Positions 8,661 through 19,385 of a stretch of 64,000 bases of DNA are shown in pieces. The notes below the pieces were generated by a model. The model searched no databases, was not told the DNA's origin, and saw only the letters and a list, made by a program, of their open reading frames with translations. Both the position numbers and the translations under genes were made by a program. The DNA lies in the NCBI GenBank assembly GCA_019931185.1, contig JAINDK010000050.1:229589-293588 (forward strand), given 5' to 3'. This DNA is from Bryobacter sp. CoA8 C33 (GTDB taxonomy: Bacteria > Acidobacteriota > Terriglobia > Bryobacterales > Bryobacteraceae). Positions within the stretch are counted from its first letter, which is position 1; each line of letters opens with the position of its first letter.

Positions 8661-9469
8661 GATTCCGAGTAATTGAACAGCCCGGTGGCGACCAATTCAG
8701 CCGGGCCCAGTAGATGAATCGTGGAATCCCAGGAAAGCTTTAGTATTCCGGCGGGGGTATGAACCGTGACGGGACTGGAGGTAAGGCCACGGAGGACGCT
8801 GGCGGCCATGGCACCGGTGGAGCCGGTTCCCGAGGAGTTTGTAACGCCGACGCCACGTTCAAAGAAGCGGACATCGATCGAGTGAGAGTCGAGGACGCGG
8901 ACAAAGCTGACATTGGTGCGATCGGGGAAGCGGGGATCGCGCTCGACGGCGGCGCCGAGGGAAATCCAATCGAAATCGAAATCGGCAACGAAGATGGCGC
9001 ACTGGGGATTGCCGACGTGAAGGATGGTGCAATCGAGATCGTGACCGCCGACCTGGAGTTTCGCGTGCAGATCTTCATTTGAATAAGACGGAAGCCCCAT
9101 GTCCATGACAAAGGAATAAAGTGGACCGGATTGCTCGACCAGGCTCATGGACTTGGGGCCAGCGCCGGTGAGGATGCGGACGGTGGGAGCGGTGGCGTGT
9201 CCGTTGGCGAGGGCCCAGGCGGCGGCACAGCGGGTGCCATTGCCGGACATTTCAACCTCGCCGCCGTCGGGATTGAAGAGGCGAATGCGCACGTCGCAAC
9301 CGGCTTCGGCCGGAGATATGAGGAGCCAGCCGTCGGCTCCCACGCCTGCATTGCGATGGCAGATGGCGGTGGCGAGATGACTTAGACTTTTCACCGGCGC
9401 CAGATCGGGTTGCCAAGTCAGTAGAAAGTCATTGAGAGCGCCATGCGCCTTGGTGAAGGGGATTTTCAT
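8657..9469 (-). CDS. DapF-like diaminopimelate epimerase homologue with Ser/Ser in place of both catalytic Cys
   Basis: A 270-residue member of the diaminopimelate epimerase fold. The start is the ATG overlapping the upstream stop (ATGA); the open frame runs 21 codons further without support. DapF landmarks are present: FTKAHGALNDF, NPDGGEVEMSGNGTRCAAAW, HVGNPQCAIFV, FPDRTNVSFV and FERGVGVTNSSGTGSTGA. In classical DapF two cysteines act as the base pair (first residue of CGNGxRC, and ACGTG). Here both are serine (Ser75 and Ser213) while the surrounding glycines, asparagine and threonine are kept. It may still epimerise, work with a different chemistry or have another substrate. It lies between a glycosyltransferase and a sugar dehydrogenase, so an envelope role is likely. 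Confidence 0.75.
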   Translation of the reverse strand: MKIPFTKAHGALNDFLLTWQPDLAPVKSLSHLATAICHRNAGVGADGWLLISPAEAGCDVRIRLFNPDGGEVEMSGNGTRCAAAWALANGHATAPTVRILTGAGPKSMSLVEQSGPLYSFVMDMGLPSYSNEDLHAKLQVGGHDLDCTILHVGNPQCAIFVADFDFDWISLGAAVERDPRFPDRTNVSFVRVLDSHSIDVRFFERGVGVTNSSGTGSTGAMAASVLRGLTSSPVTVHTPAGILKLSWDSTIHLLGPAELVATGLFNYSES

Positions 9470-10977
9470 TTTCCGCAGCGCCGCCAAACTTCGATGGCCG
9501 GGGAGTAAGGCATCGATATTAGTTTCACACAACGGTAGGGGAGACCCATGGAGTGGGCACGGGCCATAGCCTTGGCGGCGCGATCACCGGATTGGGCAAT
9601 GACCCAGGCAGTGTCGAGGAAGAGATCCGGGCGGGCGGCGTTACGGTCGAACTCGAGTTTATCGCCCTGATGAATCGACTCCCGGATGGGAATACCGGCC
9701 TCGGTGAGGACCGCGGTTAGGTCGCCAAAGGGCATCCAAATGCCGGTTCCGGGCTGATAGTGGGTGGCGAGAAGAGAGGCGACCTGGGTGGTCCAGTCGC
9801 GGCGGTAGAGGGAGTTGACGGTGCCTTCCTGTCTAACGGTTACCGGGGAGAAGGCGAACCAGCAGAGGGCTAGGGAAGGCAGCAGGAGGGCGGCGCGGGG
9901 CCGGGCGGCAACCCAGGCGGCGCAGCCGATGAGCAGCAGCGGCAGAGGTGCGAGGGCATAGCGGGAGTTGTAGTGGCTGAAGGGATAGATATCGGGAACA
10001 AAGATCGGGGTATCCCCGGACTGGAGACTCCAGACATAAAACAGCGGCGATAGGAGGGCGAAGCAGACGGGCCAGAAGCAGCGGCGGCGGAGGACGAGGA
10101 AGATGCCGGACAAGCCGGCGGCGATGAGGGGGAGACCGTTGACGGCCTTGACGGCGAAGGCAAACTGGCGGGTGGCCATGAGCCAGTCATGAGAGCCGGG
10201 ATAGGGCATCTGTTTCTGGATGTCCTTGGCGGAGCCGGGGCCGCGGTAGAACTCGAGCCAGTCGGAGTAAAGGAACTGATTGTGAGCGAGCCAGAAAAGG
10301 GGGCCGGCGGCGGCCAGTAGGCCGAAGGCGGCGGCGCAGGACCAGCGGCGGGGCCCAGAGGAATGGAGCACATAGAGGCCGACGGCGGGAATGAGGATCC
10401 AGCCCTCGTAGCGGGTGAGGCTGGCGGCGGAGGCGGCCAAGCCGCAGAGCAGGGCGTCGAGCGGGGATTGAGTCTCATTGAGGCGCACGCTGAAATAGAG
10501 CAGGGCGAGGGCGCAGGCAAAGAAAACAGACTCGGTCATGGGGGTGGATTGGAGGTAGAGGAGATTGGGCTGGGTGGCGTAGATGGCGAGTGCGGCGAGG
10601 GCGGGGCGGCGGCCGAAGAGGCGGCGGAGGGCGGCAAAGAGGAAGAGGCCGCCGGCGACCCACATGGCGCCGGCGGGGATGGCGCCGGCCAGGCCGTTGC
10701 GCCACCAGGCATCAACGCGGGTGAAGGGCATCATCAACAGGTGCGGCAGGGGGAGCCAGACGGTGCCGATCTGTTCATAGCCGGGGTGCCGTCCATCCCA
10801 AAGGCGGCGGGCGATGTTGAGATGAGCGGCGGCGTCCCCGTAATGCAGGGCGACGCCCTGGGCCTGGATGAAGGCGATGGCTGCGGCGCTGATCAGAGCC
10901 AGCACGACGGCGCAGAGGGCGAGGTCGCGAGCGGGCCTAGAAGGCGGTGAGCTTACGGAACTCTTCGTAGCGGGCAT
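9466..10977 (-). CDS. GT39/ArnT-like membrane glycosyltransferase
   Basis: A polytopic membrane protein of about 503 residues. The first third has the hallmark of lipid-phosphate-sugar-dependent (GT-C) transferases: a hydrophobic first helix followed by an acidic periplasmic loop (QGVALHYGDAAAHLNIARRLWDG), then a WLPLPHLLMMP loop, and about ten hydrophobic segments. The C-terminal 110 residues are soluble. It should move a sugar from a polyprenyl-phosphate carrier to an acceptor outside the cytoplasmic membrane. The preferred start is the ATG at 10977, giving a 41-base overlap with the kinase gene; an earlier in-frame start at 11019 exists. The stop overlaps the start of the epimerase gene. 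Confidence 0.7.
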   Translation of the reverse strand: MPATKSSVSSPPSRPARDLALCAVVLALISAAAIAFIQAQGVALHYGDAAAHLNIARRLWDGRHPGYEQIGTVWLPLPHLLMMPFTRVDAWWRNGLAGAIPAGAMWVAGGLFLFAALRRLFGRRPALAALAIYATQPNLLYLQSTPMTESVFFACALALLYFSVRLNETQSPLDALLCGLAASAASLTRYEGWILIPAVGLYVLHSSGPRRWSCAAAFGLLAAAGPLFWLAHNQFLYSDWLEFYRGPGSAKDIQKQMPYPGSHDWLMATRQFAFAVKAVNGLPLIAAGLSGIFLVLRRRCFWPVCFALLSPLFYVWSLQSGDTPIFVPDIYPFSHYNSRYALAPLPLLLIGCAAWVAARPRAALLLPSLALCWFAFSPVTVRQEGTVNSLYRRDWTTQVASLLATHYQPGTGIWMPFGDLTAVLTEAGIPIRESIHQGDKLEFDRNAARPDLFLDTAWVIAQSGDRAAKAMARAHSMGLPYRCVKLISMPYSPAIEVWRRCGK

Positions 10978-11851
10978 CAATATCCTGGCGGGTGAGGGTG
11001 CGGAAGCGGTCGACGCCAAACTTCTCGCAACAGAAACTGCCCATCACGCTGCCATAAATCACGGCGCGGTGCAACTCGTGGGGGTCGATATCGCCATCGA
11101 GGGTGTAGCCGCGTTCGGCGAGATAGCCGACAAAACCGCCAGCGAAGCAATCGCCGGCGCCGGTGGGGTCAAAGACGTTTTCGAGCAGGTAGCCCGGCAC
11201 CATGAACATGCTGTCCGGGCGGAATAGCATGGCGCCATATTCGCCGCGCTTGATGACGAGATTTTTCGGACCCATGTCCATGATGCGGGCGGCGGCCTTG
11301 CGCAGATTGGATTCGCCGGACAGGAGCTTGGCCTCGGAATCGTTGATGAGCAGGAAGTTCCAGTCGCGGATCGTTTCAAGCAGTTCGGCGCGGAAATCGT
11401 TGATCCAGAAATTCATGGTGTCGCCGCCGCAGAAGCGCAGGGAGGCCATCTGGGAGAAGACCTGTTTTTGCAGGGCAGGCTGGATGTTGCCGAGCAAGAG
11501 GTAGGGCTCTTGCTTGTAGGAGTCCGGAAGCTTGGGAGCGAAGGTGGCGAAGACGTTGAGATCGGTACGCAGGGTAGTGCGATCGTTCATGTCCTCGCTG
11601 TAGACACCCTGCCAGAAAAAGGTTTTGCCGGAGGCGAGTTCGAGGCCGCCGAGATCGATACCGCGCGAGGCGAGCAGGTCGCGGTCGGCGGGGTCGAAAT
11701 CGTCGCCGACAACGGCTACGATCTTGGGTCTGGTGAAATAACTGGCCGAGAGAGCGATGTAGGTGCAGGCGCCGCCCAGCATTCGCTCGACCTTGCCATG
11801 GGGCGTTTCCACTCCGTCATAAGCGACGGAACCAACGACAACTAAAGACAT
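10937..11851 (-). CDS. PfkB-family carbohydrate kinase
   Basis: A 304-residue ribokinase-fold kinase. The N-terminal substrate site is marked by GSVAYDGVETPHGKVERMLGG and the C-terminal ATP/anion-hole signature is DPTGAGDCFAGGF, whose aspartate is the catalytic base. Between them are LINDSEAKLLSG and LVIKRGEYGAMLF, typical of the family. Substrate specificity is unclear; sugar or nucleoside are both possible. It is the first gene of the minus-strand operon with the membrane glycosyltransferase, the epimerase and the UDP-sugar dehydrogenase, suggesting it supplies an activated sugar. A divergent metallophosphoesterase starts 38 bases away, so the two promoters share this short gap. Confidence 0.85.
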   Translation of the reverse strand: MSLVVVGSVAYDGVETPHGKVERMLGGACTYIALSASYFTRPKIVAVVGDDFDPADRDLLASRGIDLGGLELASGKTFFWQGVYSEDMNDRTTLRTDLNVFATFAPKLPDSYKQEPYLLLGNIQPALQKQVFSQMASLRFCGGDTMNFWINDFRAELLETIRDWNFLLINDSEAKLLSGESNLRKAAARIMDMGPKNLVIKRGEYGAMLFRPDSMFMVPGYLLENVFDPTGAGDCFAGGFVGYLAERGYTLDGDIDPHELHRAVIYGSVMGSFCCEKFGVDRFRTLTRQDIDARYEEFRKLTAF

Positions 11852-11888
11852 CGGACCATTGTAGCCGAGCGCGCCGGAAAGATGAGCG

Positions 11889-12656
11889 ATGATACGAAGG
11901 AGAGCGAGTCTCGTCCTGCGATACCTGATACTCAGTGATCTTCACTCGAACCTTCATGCTCTGGTGGCCGCGCTAACAGCAGCCGGGGGCCTGTATGACC
12001 AGATTGTCTGCTGTGGCGATCTGGTGGGATACGGTGCGCATCCGAACGAAACGGTGCAATGGGCAACGAAGCATTTGCGAAGAATCGTGCGCGGCAATCA
12101 CGACAAGGTGGCGGTCGGCATTGACTTGCCGGAAGGCTACAACGAAGTGGCCAAGGCTTCCCTGGGGTGGACGGGGCGGATCCTGACGGCGGAGAACCGG
12201 CGCTACCTGGAGGGGTTGCCACGCGGGCCGGTGGCGCATGATGGATTCTGGCTGATGCATGGGAGTCCGATTGACGAGGACCTGTATCTGGTGTCGGAGG
12301 GGGATGCCCGGGGGATGAACCGGTATTTGCCAGGGGAGATCAATTTCTTCGGGCATACGCACCGCCAGGGGGGCTTTGCGTATTTTGGGGATTCGCTGAG
12401 GATGCTGGCGCAGACCGGGCAGGGTGCGTTGACGCACACGTTGCAGTTGGAGCCTGGCATGCAGTATTTGATCAACCCGGGCAGCACAGGGCAGCCACGG
12501 GATGGGGATGCGCGGGCGGCGTTTTGCATATTGGACCGGGAAGCGAATCAGGTAAGCTTCTACCGGACGGAATACGACATCGAGGGGGCGGCGCGGTCGA
12601 TTGTCGATGCTGGCTTGCCGGAACTCTTGGCAAAGCGGCTTTTCCTGGGGAAATAG
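11889..12656 (+). CDS. Calcineurin-like metallophosphoesterase (YfcE/MJ0936-type)
   Basis: A 255-residue phosphoesterase. Metal-binding motifs appear in canonical order: LILSDLHSNLHAL (D-x-H), CGDLVGYGAHPN (GD), RGNHDKV (GNHD), LMHGSP and GHTHRQGG (GHTH), and the PGSTGQPRDGD loop seen in YfcE-like enzymes. It should hydrolyse phosphodiester or phosphomonoester substrates with two metal ions in the cytoplasm. The first ten residues are basic and may be longer than the functional protein; the ATG at 11889 is the only start in frame before the first metal motif. It diverges from the PfkB operon and is a single-gene unit. Confidence 0.85.
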   Translation: MIRRRASLVLRYLILSDLHSNLHALVAALTAAGGLYDQIVCCGDLVGYGAHPNETVQWATKHLRRIVRGNHDKVAVGIDLPEGYNEVAKASLGWTGRILTAENRRYLEGLPRGPVAHDGFWLMHGSPIDEDLYLVSEGDARGMNRYLPGEINFFGHTHRQGGFAYFGDSLRMLAQTGQGALTHTLQLEPGMQYLINPGSTGQPRDGDARAAFCILDREANQVSFYRTEYDIEGAARSIVDAGLPELLAKRLFLGK

Positions 12657-12793
12657 GCGAGTTCCGTACAGGCTGACCGCACGTTTTACGGCCTGACAGT
12701 AAAAATTTCTATACAATGTGGATAGTCCGGCATCCACAAGGCAGGAGCGCAATGCTCCTCTTTTGAATAAGTTCCGAGACCCACACGATCCTT

Positions 12794-13498
12794 ATGGCAA
12801 GTACCGCAGTTGCAAACTCCAAGCTCCACCAGTCGCTGGCTCTGTATCAGACGGCGATCGGCAAAAAATATGTTGTTGCCGTGACGGGAGCGATCCTTTT
12901 TTTCTTCACGATTGGCCATATGCTGGGGAACCTGCAGATCTACCTGCCGAATGCTCAGGAAGCGTTGGCGAACTATGCCAAGCTGCTGCACGCCTCGGCG
13001 GAATTGCTCTGGGCCGTGCGGCTGGGGCTGTTGAGCTGTTTTGTGCTGCATGTGGTGACGATTGCGCAGTTGTATAACCTGAACCGGGCGGCGCGGCCGC
13101 AGGGGTATGTGCGCAAGACGCCGACCTTATCGACCTACGCGTCGCGGACGATGTATCTTTCAGGGCCGATCTTGTTCTTCTTCGTGCTCTACCATCTGAG
13201 CCATTTGACGCTGGGATCGACCCATCCGCGGTATGTGGAGATGGATCCGTATCACAATCTCGTGATCGGGTTCCGGCAGCCATTGGCGTCCTTGTTTTAT
13301 GTGATCGCGATGAGCATGCTGGGGCTGCACCTGACGCACGGCGTGTGGAGCATGTTCCAGTCGATGGGGCTGAACCATCCCAAATACCGCAATCTATTGC
13401 GCAATTTTGCCACCATTTCAGCGGCGGCGCTCTCAATCGGCAACATATCGATTCCTGTTTGTGTCCTGCTTGGCATTATCGGAAAGGACCTTGTTTAG
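12794..13498 (+). CDS. sdhC: Succinate dehydrogenase cytochrome b558 subunit
   Basis: A 234-residue membrane subunit of the b558 type found in Bacteroidetes-like, epsilonproteobacterial and acidobacterial complexes. Five hydrophobic helices are apparent. Histidines suited to bind two haem b lie in the helices or just beside them: FTIGHMLGN, LLHASAELLW, SCFVLHVVT, YHLSHLTLG and GLHLTHGVWS. It anchors the flavoprotein and iron-sulfur subunits and passes electrons between succinate and quinone. A single b558 protein replaces separate SdhC and SdhD. It precedes sdhA by three bases. No strong Shine-Dalgarno sequence is seen before the ATG. Confidence 0.9.
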   Translation: MASTAVANSKLHQSLALYQTAIGKKYVVAVTGAILFFFTIGHMLGNLQIYLPNAQEALANYAKLLHASAELLWAVRLGLLSCFVLHVVTIAQLYNLNRAARPQGYVRKTPTLSTYASRTMYLSGPILFFFVLYHLSHLTLGSTHPRYVEMDPYHNLVIGFRQPLASLFYVIAMSMLGLHLTHGVWSMFQSMGLNHPKYRNLLRNFATISAAALSIGNISIPVCVLLGIIGKDLV

Positions 13499-13501
13499 GC
13501 G

Positions 13502-15415
<1,914 letters not shown>

Positions 15416-15436
15416 TCCGAGGAGTACCGCAAATCT

Positions 15437-16210
15437 ATGAAGCTCACATTGAACGTCTGGCGGCAGTCCGGACCCAACGCACCGGGCAAGATGGTGCGCT
15501 ATGACATGCCGGGAGTGAACGAGGACATGTCGTTTCTCGAAATGCTCGATGTGCTCAACGAGTCGCTGATCGTCAAGGGCGAAGAGCCGGTCACCTTCGA
15601 GCATGATTGCCGGGAGGGCATCTGCGGCTCGTGCGGATTCATGATCAACGGTAAGGCACATGGCGGCTTTCCGAAGACGACGGTCTGCCAGTTGCATATG
15701 CGGCATTTCAAGGACGGCGAGGAGTTGTTTATTGAGCCATGGCGGGCGAGTGCGTTTCCGCTCGTGAAGGATTTGATGGTGGACCGCTCCGCTTTTGACC
15801 GGATCATCCAGGCGGGCGGCTACATATCGGTGCCCACGGGCTCGGCGCCGGACGGCAATGCGATTCCGATACCGAAGTCGAATGCGGACCGGGCCATGGA
15901 CGCGGCGGCCTGCATCGGCTGCGGGGCCTGCGTGGCGAGTTGCCCCAATGCCTCGGCGAGCCTGTTTACGGCGGCCAAGGTGGCGCATCTGAATCTGTTG
16001 CCGCAGGGGCAGCCCGAGAAGTTTGACCGGGCGCTGCGGATGGTGACGGCGATGAACGAGGAACTCTTTGGGTCGTGCACGAACATGCAAGAATGCGAGG
16101 CCACGTGTCCGAAGGGGATTTCGATCGAGAACATCGCGATCCTGAACCGGCATTTTGTCGAGGCGAGCTTCTCGGAGCGTCCGGCGACTGCCGAGGTGGG
16201 CGCCGGGTGA
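15437..16210 (+). CDS. sdhB: Succinate dehydrogenase iron-sulfur subunit
   Basis: A 257-residue protein with ligands for three Fe-S clusters: the [2Fe-2S] site [18 protein letters not shown] with a distant TVCQ, the [4Fe-4S] site [15 protein letters not shown], and the [3Fe-4S]-type region [14 protein letters not shown]. These form the wire from FAD to the membrane quinone. It begins 21 bases after sdhA, with GAGGAG lying about 14 bases before the start. The stop overlaps the GTG start of an RraA-like gene, so that gene is probably translated from the same transcript. Length and motif spacing are normal for the b558-associated type. Confidence 0.95.
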   Translation: MKLTLNVWRQSGPNAPGKMVRYDMPGVNEDMSFLEMLDVLNESLIVKGEEPVTFEHDCREGICGSCGFMINGKAHGGFPKTTVCQLHMRHFKDGEELFIEPWRASAFPLVKDLMVDRSAFDRIIQAGGYISVPTGSAPDGNAIPIPKSNADRAMDAAACIGCGACVASCPNASASLFTAAKVAHLNLLPQGQPEKFDRALRMVTAMNEELFGSCTNMQECEATCPKGISIENIAILNRHFVEASFSERPATAEVGAG

Positions 16211-16866
16211 GCGGCCGGGAACAAATCGAGCTGATTACAAACCATTTGTACACGGCAGTGATCTCGGACTCGCTCGACAGCTTGGGCTATCGCCATCAAG
16301 TGATGCGCGAATATATCCGGCCCGTGCACTCCCGGTATCAGGTAGTGGCGGGGTTTGCGCATACAATCCAGTTTGTCGATAGCGATGAAGTGCTCGAAAA
16401 CCCGTTTGATGCCGAGATTGAAGCCGTGGATGCGATTGCCGCCGATGCGATGGTGGTGATTGCGACAGGCTTGTCGGTGCGGAACGCCCCGTGGGGCGAG
16501 TTGCTTTCGACGGCAGCGGTGGCGCGCGGGGCGCGTGGGGCAGTGATGGATGGGTTTGTGCGCGATGTCAAGCTGATCGAGGAACTTGGTTTTCCTGTGT
16601 TCGCGACGGGGATGAAGCCGGTTGACTCCAATGGCCGTGGGAAGTTGACGTCCTGGGGACAGCCGGTGCTGTGCGGCGAGGTGACGGTGGCTCCAGGCGA
16701 CTTGGTAGTTGCCGATTTCGACGGGGTGATCGCGATCCCGGCGGGAATCTTGGAGCCTGTGCTCGCGAAAGCTCGTGAGAAGGTGAACGGCGAGAACCAA
16801 ACACGGGCCGAGCTGCGCGCCGGCGCTTATTTGCGCGACGTTTACGCCAAGTACGGCGTGCTCTAA
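16207..16866 (+). CDS. RraA-like protein (HMG/CHA aldolase family)
   Basis: A 219-residue protein of the RraA/4-hydroxy-4-methyl-2-oxoglutarate aldolase fold. The start is the GTG overlapping the sdhB stop (GTGA); a longer frame reaches back into sdhB without support. Motifs include [41 protein letters not shown] (metal- and pyruvate-binding region GxxG...D-G-x-x-R-D) and [14 protein letters not shown]. Members with the R-D pair after DG are often pyruvate-class aldolases or oxaloacetate decarboxylases; others bind RNase E, and this family was once misnamed 'demethylmenaquinone methyltransferase'. Position in the sdh operon suggests C4/C5 oxoacid metabolism rather than RNA control. Specific substrate unknown. 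Confidence 0.8.
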   Translation: MSGREQIELITNHLYTAVISDSLDSLGYRHQVMREYIRPVHSRYQVVAGFAHTIQFVDSDEVLENPFDAEIEAVDAIAADAMVVIATGLSVRNAPWGELLSTAAVARGARGAVMDGFVRDVKLIEELGFPVFATGMKPVDSNGRGKLTSWGQPVLCGEVTVAPGDLVVADFDGVIAIPAGILEPVLAKAREKVNGENQTRAELRAGAYLRDVYAKYGVL

Positions 16867-16897
16867 TCTTCTTGGTCCAACTGCCGATAATTTCGCT

Positions 16898-17560
16898 ATG
16901 CCGTGGCAAATGCTGCTTCTTGTCCTGGTGCAGGATGCGGTTGTGTCCTCGCCTGATCTTGACCTCCACTATCCCTCGGCGCAGCTTTCCACCCCCGTGG
17001 CCCGGGAAATGCGCGACGCCCTCGATGAAGAATACGGCCGAATCCGCCACGATCTTGGCTGTGTGATCGGCTCGAAGGTAACGGCGATCGTCGTTTCTCT
17101 GGAAACGTGGCAAGCGACGGGCCACTCCCCCTGGGCGGGGGCCTACTTTGACGGGCGGATCGTCGTGCCGCTGGTGTATGAGCGCAGCCGGGTCGGCCCG
17201 CAGATGCGGCGCGTATTTGCTCATGAAATGGTGCACGCCTGCATTTCCCGTTACGGTAGTTTTCCGACTTGGCTGCACGAGGGACTGGCGCAATATCTGA
17301 GTGGTGAACGAATTAGTGAGGACCAACGCCGGGCGTTGCGCCAGGCATTATCGGCGGGAAGGCTGCCGCCGCTTGAGCGCTTATCTGGTTCCTGGACAGG
17401 CCTTCGCGCGGAGCAGGCGGCGGTGGCCTATGCTTATGCGCTGTGGGCGGCGGAAACCTGGATTGAAGCCGAGAGTCTCGAGAGTGTGCGCCAAATTCTG
17501 CGGCAACCATCGACGGTGGCGGCCATGGCAGTGCGAGCCAACGAACTGTTGCGGCGCTAA
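16898..17560 (+). CDS. Putative gluzincin metalloprotease (peptidase MA-like)
   Basis: A 220-residue protein with a short hydrophobic start (MLLLVLVQDAVV) that may be a signal peptide or anchor. The zinc-protease motif is HEMVH at 109-113, followed after 14 residues by WLHEGLAQYL, where Glu128 would be the third ligand, the usual gluzincin arrangement. The helical region after it is alanine-rich. Similar small secreted or membrane-attached peptidases are frequent in Acidobacteriota and mostly uncharacterised. It is separated from the RraA-like gene by 31 bases and overlaps the convergent ATPase gene by four bases. Confidence 0.65.
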   Translation: MPWQMLLLVLVQDAVVSSPDLDLHYPSAQLSTPVAREMRDALDEEYGRIRHDLGCVIGSKVTAIVVSLETWQATGHSPWAGAYFDGRIVVPLVYERSRVGPQMRRVFAHEMVHACISRYGSFPTWLHEGLAQYLSGERISEDQRRALRQALSAGRLPPLERLSGSWTGLRAEQAAVAYAYALWAAETWIEAESLESVRQILRQPSTVAAMAVRANELLRR

Positions 17561-18360
17561 TCGCTGACGGTCATCGTGGGCCCGGTGTTCCCACGGGCCG
17601 CGGCGCAACCGGCTTCGACGGCTTTGGCGACGGTATAGAAGCCCGAGGCGAGTTCACTGCCCGGGCCTGCGAGGGCGACGGGTTTGCCAGAGTCGCCACC
17701 CTGGCGAATTTCCGGAATGAGGGCCAATTCTCCCAGAAATGGCACTCCCATGACTTCGGCGGTTTTGCGTCCAGCGCCATGGCCGAAGACGTCCACGCGC
17801 TCCCGGCTTTGGGGGGCGATGAGGTAGCTCATGTTTTCGACCAGGCCGAGAACGGGCACTTTGACTTGGTGAAACATATTGACGGCCTTGCGGGCGTCCT
17901 CGAGGCTCACATCGCTGGGCGTGGTGACGACGACCGCGCCGGTCAGCTTCGTGGACTGCATGAGGCTAAGTTGGACGTCGCCGGTGCCGGGGGGGAGATC
18001 GATGACGAGGTAATCGAGTTCACCCCACTCCACTTGGCGGAGAAACTGCTGCATCACGTTGTGGAGCATCGGGCCGCGCCAAACCAGGGGCTTGTCGCCG
18101 GGGTTGAGAAAGCCCATCGACATGACGCGCAGCCCCTCCTTGATGATGGGGCGGATGCGCTGGCCATCGCTCAAGGGAGCTTCATTGACGCCCATCATGA
18201 GGGGTACATTTGGGCCATAAACATCGGCGTCGAGCAGCCCGACCCGGTTGCCGAGGCGGGAAAGGGCGATGGCTACGTTCACGCTGACGGTGGTTTTGCC
18301 TACGCCCCCCTTGCCTGAACCAACCGCGACTATGTTCTCGATTCCGGGAATATCCTGCAT
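17557..18360 (-). CDS. Mrp/ApbC-family P-loop ATPase lacking CxxC and the N-terminal MIP18 domain
   Basis: A 267-residue MinD/Mrp-type ATPase. The deviant Walker A is GSGKGGVGKTT at 14-24; other markers are LLDADVYGPNVPLMMG, VWRGPMLHNVMQQFL, LVIDLPPGTGD and LGLVENMSY. Classical Mrp/ApbC carries CPxC just after NMSY, used to hold a bridging Fe-S cluster; here the same place reads IAPQSRER, with alanine 182 and serine 185. It also begins directly at the ATPase domain, without the DUF59/MIP18 domain of many bacterial Mrp proteins. Fe-S carrier function is therefore uncertain. The ATG overlaps the stop of the upstream hydrolase half (TAATG), implying translational coupling to it. Confidence 0.8.
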   Translation of the reverse strand: MQDIPGIENIVAVGSGKGGVGKTTVSVNVAIALSRLGNRVGLLDADVYGPNVPLMMGVNEAPLSDGQRIRPIIKEGLRVMSMGFLNPGDKPLVWRGPMLHNVMQQFLRQVEWGELDYLVIDLPPGTGDVQLSLMQSTKLTGAVVVTTPSDVSLEDARKAVNMFHQVKVPVLGLVENMSYLIAPQSRERVDVFGHGAGRKTAEVMGVPFLGELALIPEIRQGGDSGKPVALAGPGSELASGFYTVAKAVEAGCAAARGNTGPTMTVSD

Positions 18361-19328
18361 TAATTTGAGGATAGCAACCAGTCCCAGACCTGGCCGGCGC
18401 GTTCGACAACGGGCTCGACATCGACGGGGAGCAGGAGGCGTTGGGCGGCCATCTGACGGGCTTTTTCGCGCACGAGTTGCAGATAGGATTCGCGGCCGCG
18501 GTAGCGCTTGAGGATGGCGGAGCGATCGAGCGGAAGGGTGGAGCCGACCATGTCATTGATGTACTTGCGGGGAGCGTTACTGGCGGCGATGTAGTTCCAG
18601 CCGCGGTAGCGGGCCAGGGGCACGGCGACTTCGGGCATTTGGATGCCGCCGAGTTCGTTACCTTCGGGGCCGATCGCCGGAACGAGGAGGGGAAAAATGC
18701 GGCCGCGGACGGGGGGCTCAGAGTCGTAGTTCATGCGCCAGGCGCGCATGGGGTGGAGCGGGGCTTCGCTGTCGCGCAGCGCCTCGAAGGCAATGAGTTC
18801 GCCGCGGTCGATGCGAGGGTACTGGCTGGGGGGCGGCTCGACGCCGTCGCGAATCCAGGCATCGAGCGCGAGCAGCAGAGCACGGTAAAGCGGCCGGTAG
18901 TCGTTGATGTTAGCCAGGTTGGCCGTGCCGGTGCGGGTCGGCGGAAGGCGGCCCGGCCCATGCTGGCTACCCGCGACATAGTAGACGCGGGTGTTGGGGG
19001 CAAGGGGAGCATCCTGCTTGCCGTCCGGCGAGATGTGAATGAGAGCGGCATTGCGCCCCCAATACTCATAGCTGCCGTTAGTGTAGAAGATGCGCGGCAC
19101 TTGCTTGGCGCTTGTCAGCAGGCCGTCGGTTTGGCCGGTTTCGGGATCAGTCGAGGGGAGGTCGGTGTAGGGGAAAAGGTCGGACGGATAGAAAAAATTG
19201 AATGTGGGATGGCCGTCGCGGCTGGGCTGCGCGCCACGCCGGTTGAAGCTGCCGCGGCCGGCGCCGGCGACATTGGCCCAAACGCCGTCGAAGACAGCGC
19301 GGCCTTTTTCGTCGGAATTGAACCCGTC
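18360..19328 (-). pseudogene. Alpha/beta hydrolase (Abhydrolase_10-like), C-terminal half without a proper start
   Basis: An uninterrupted frame of about 322 codons that picks up the family exactly where the 23-816 fragment stops: DGFNSDEKGRAVFDGVW, then GSFNRRGAQPSRDGHP, YPSDLFPYTDL, IFYTNGSYEYWGR, and the histidine motif YYVAGSQHGPGR. No start codon precedes DGFN in a family-like context; the only in-frame candidate is an internal GTG at 19100. It holds the catalytic-histidine region but lacks the serine nucleophile, so it cannot be an active hydrolase. The open frame may be kept by translational coupling to the Mrp gene, or the break may be recent. Family recognition is firm; the reason for retention is inference. 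Confidence 0.75.
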
Positions 19329-19385
19329 GCGTACCGGGTAAAGTGGTCCAGCGTATCCGTCACAGAGGTCAACTGGCTCGCCGCA

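Noticed and set aside
12690..12720. Promoter for sdhCAB (CTGACA ... TACAAT)
   Set aside because: The two boxes are only 13 bases apart, too close for a normal sigma-70 promoter; no better -35 was found.
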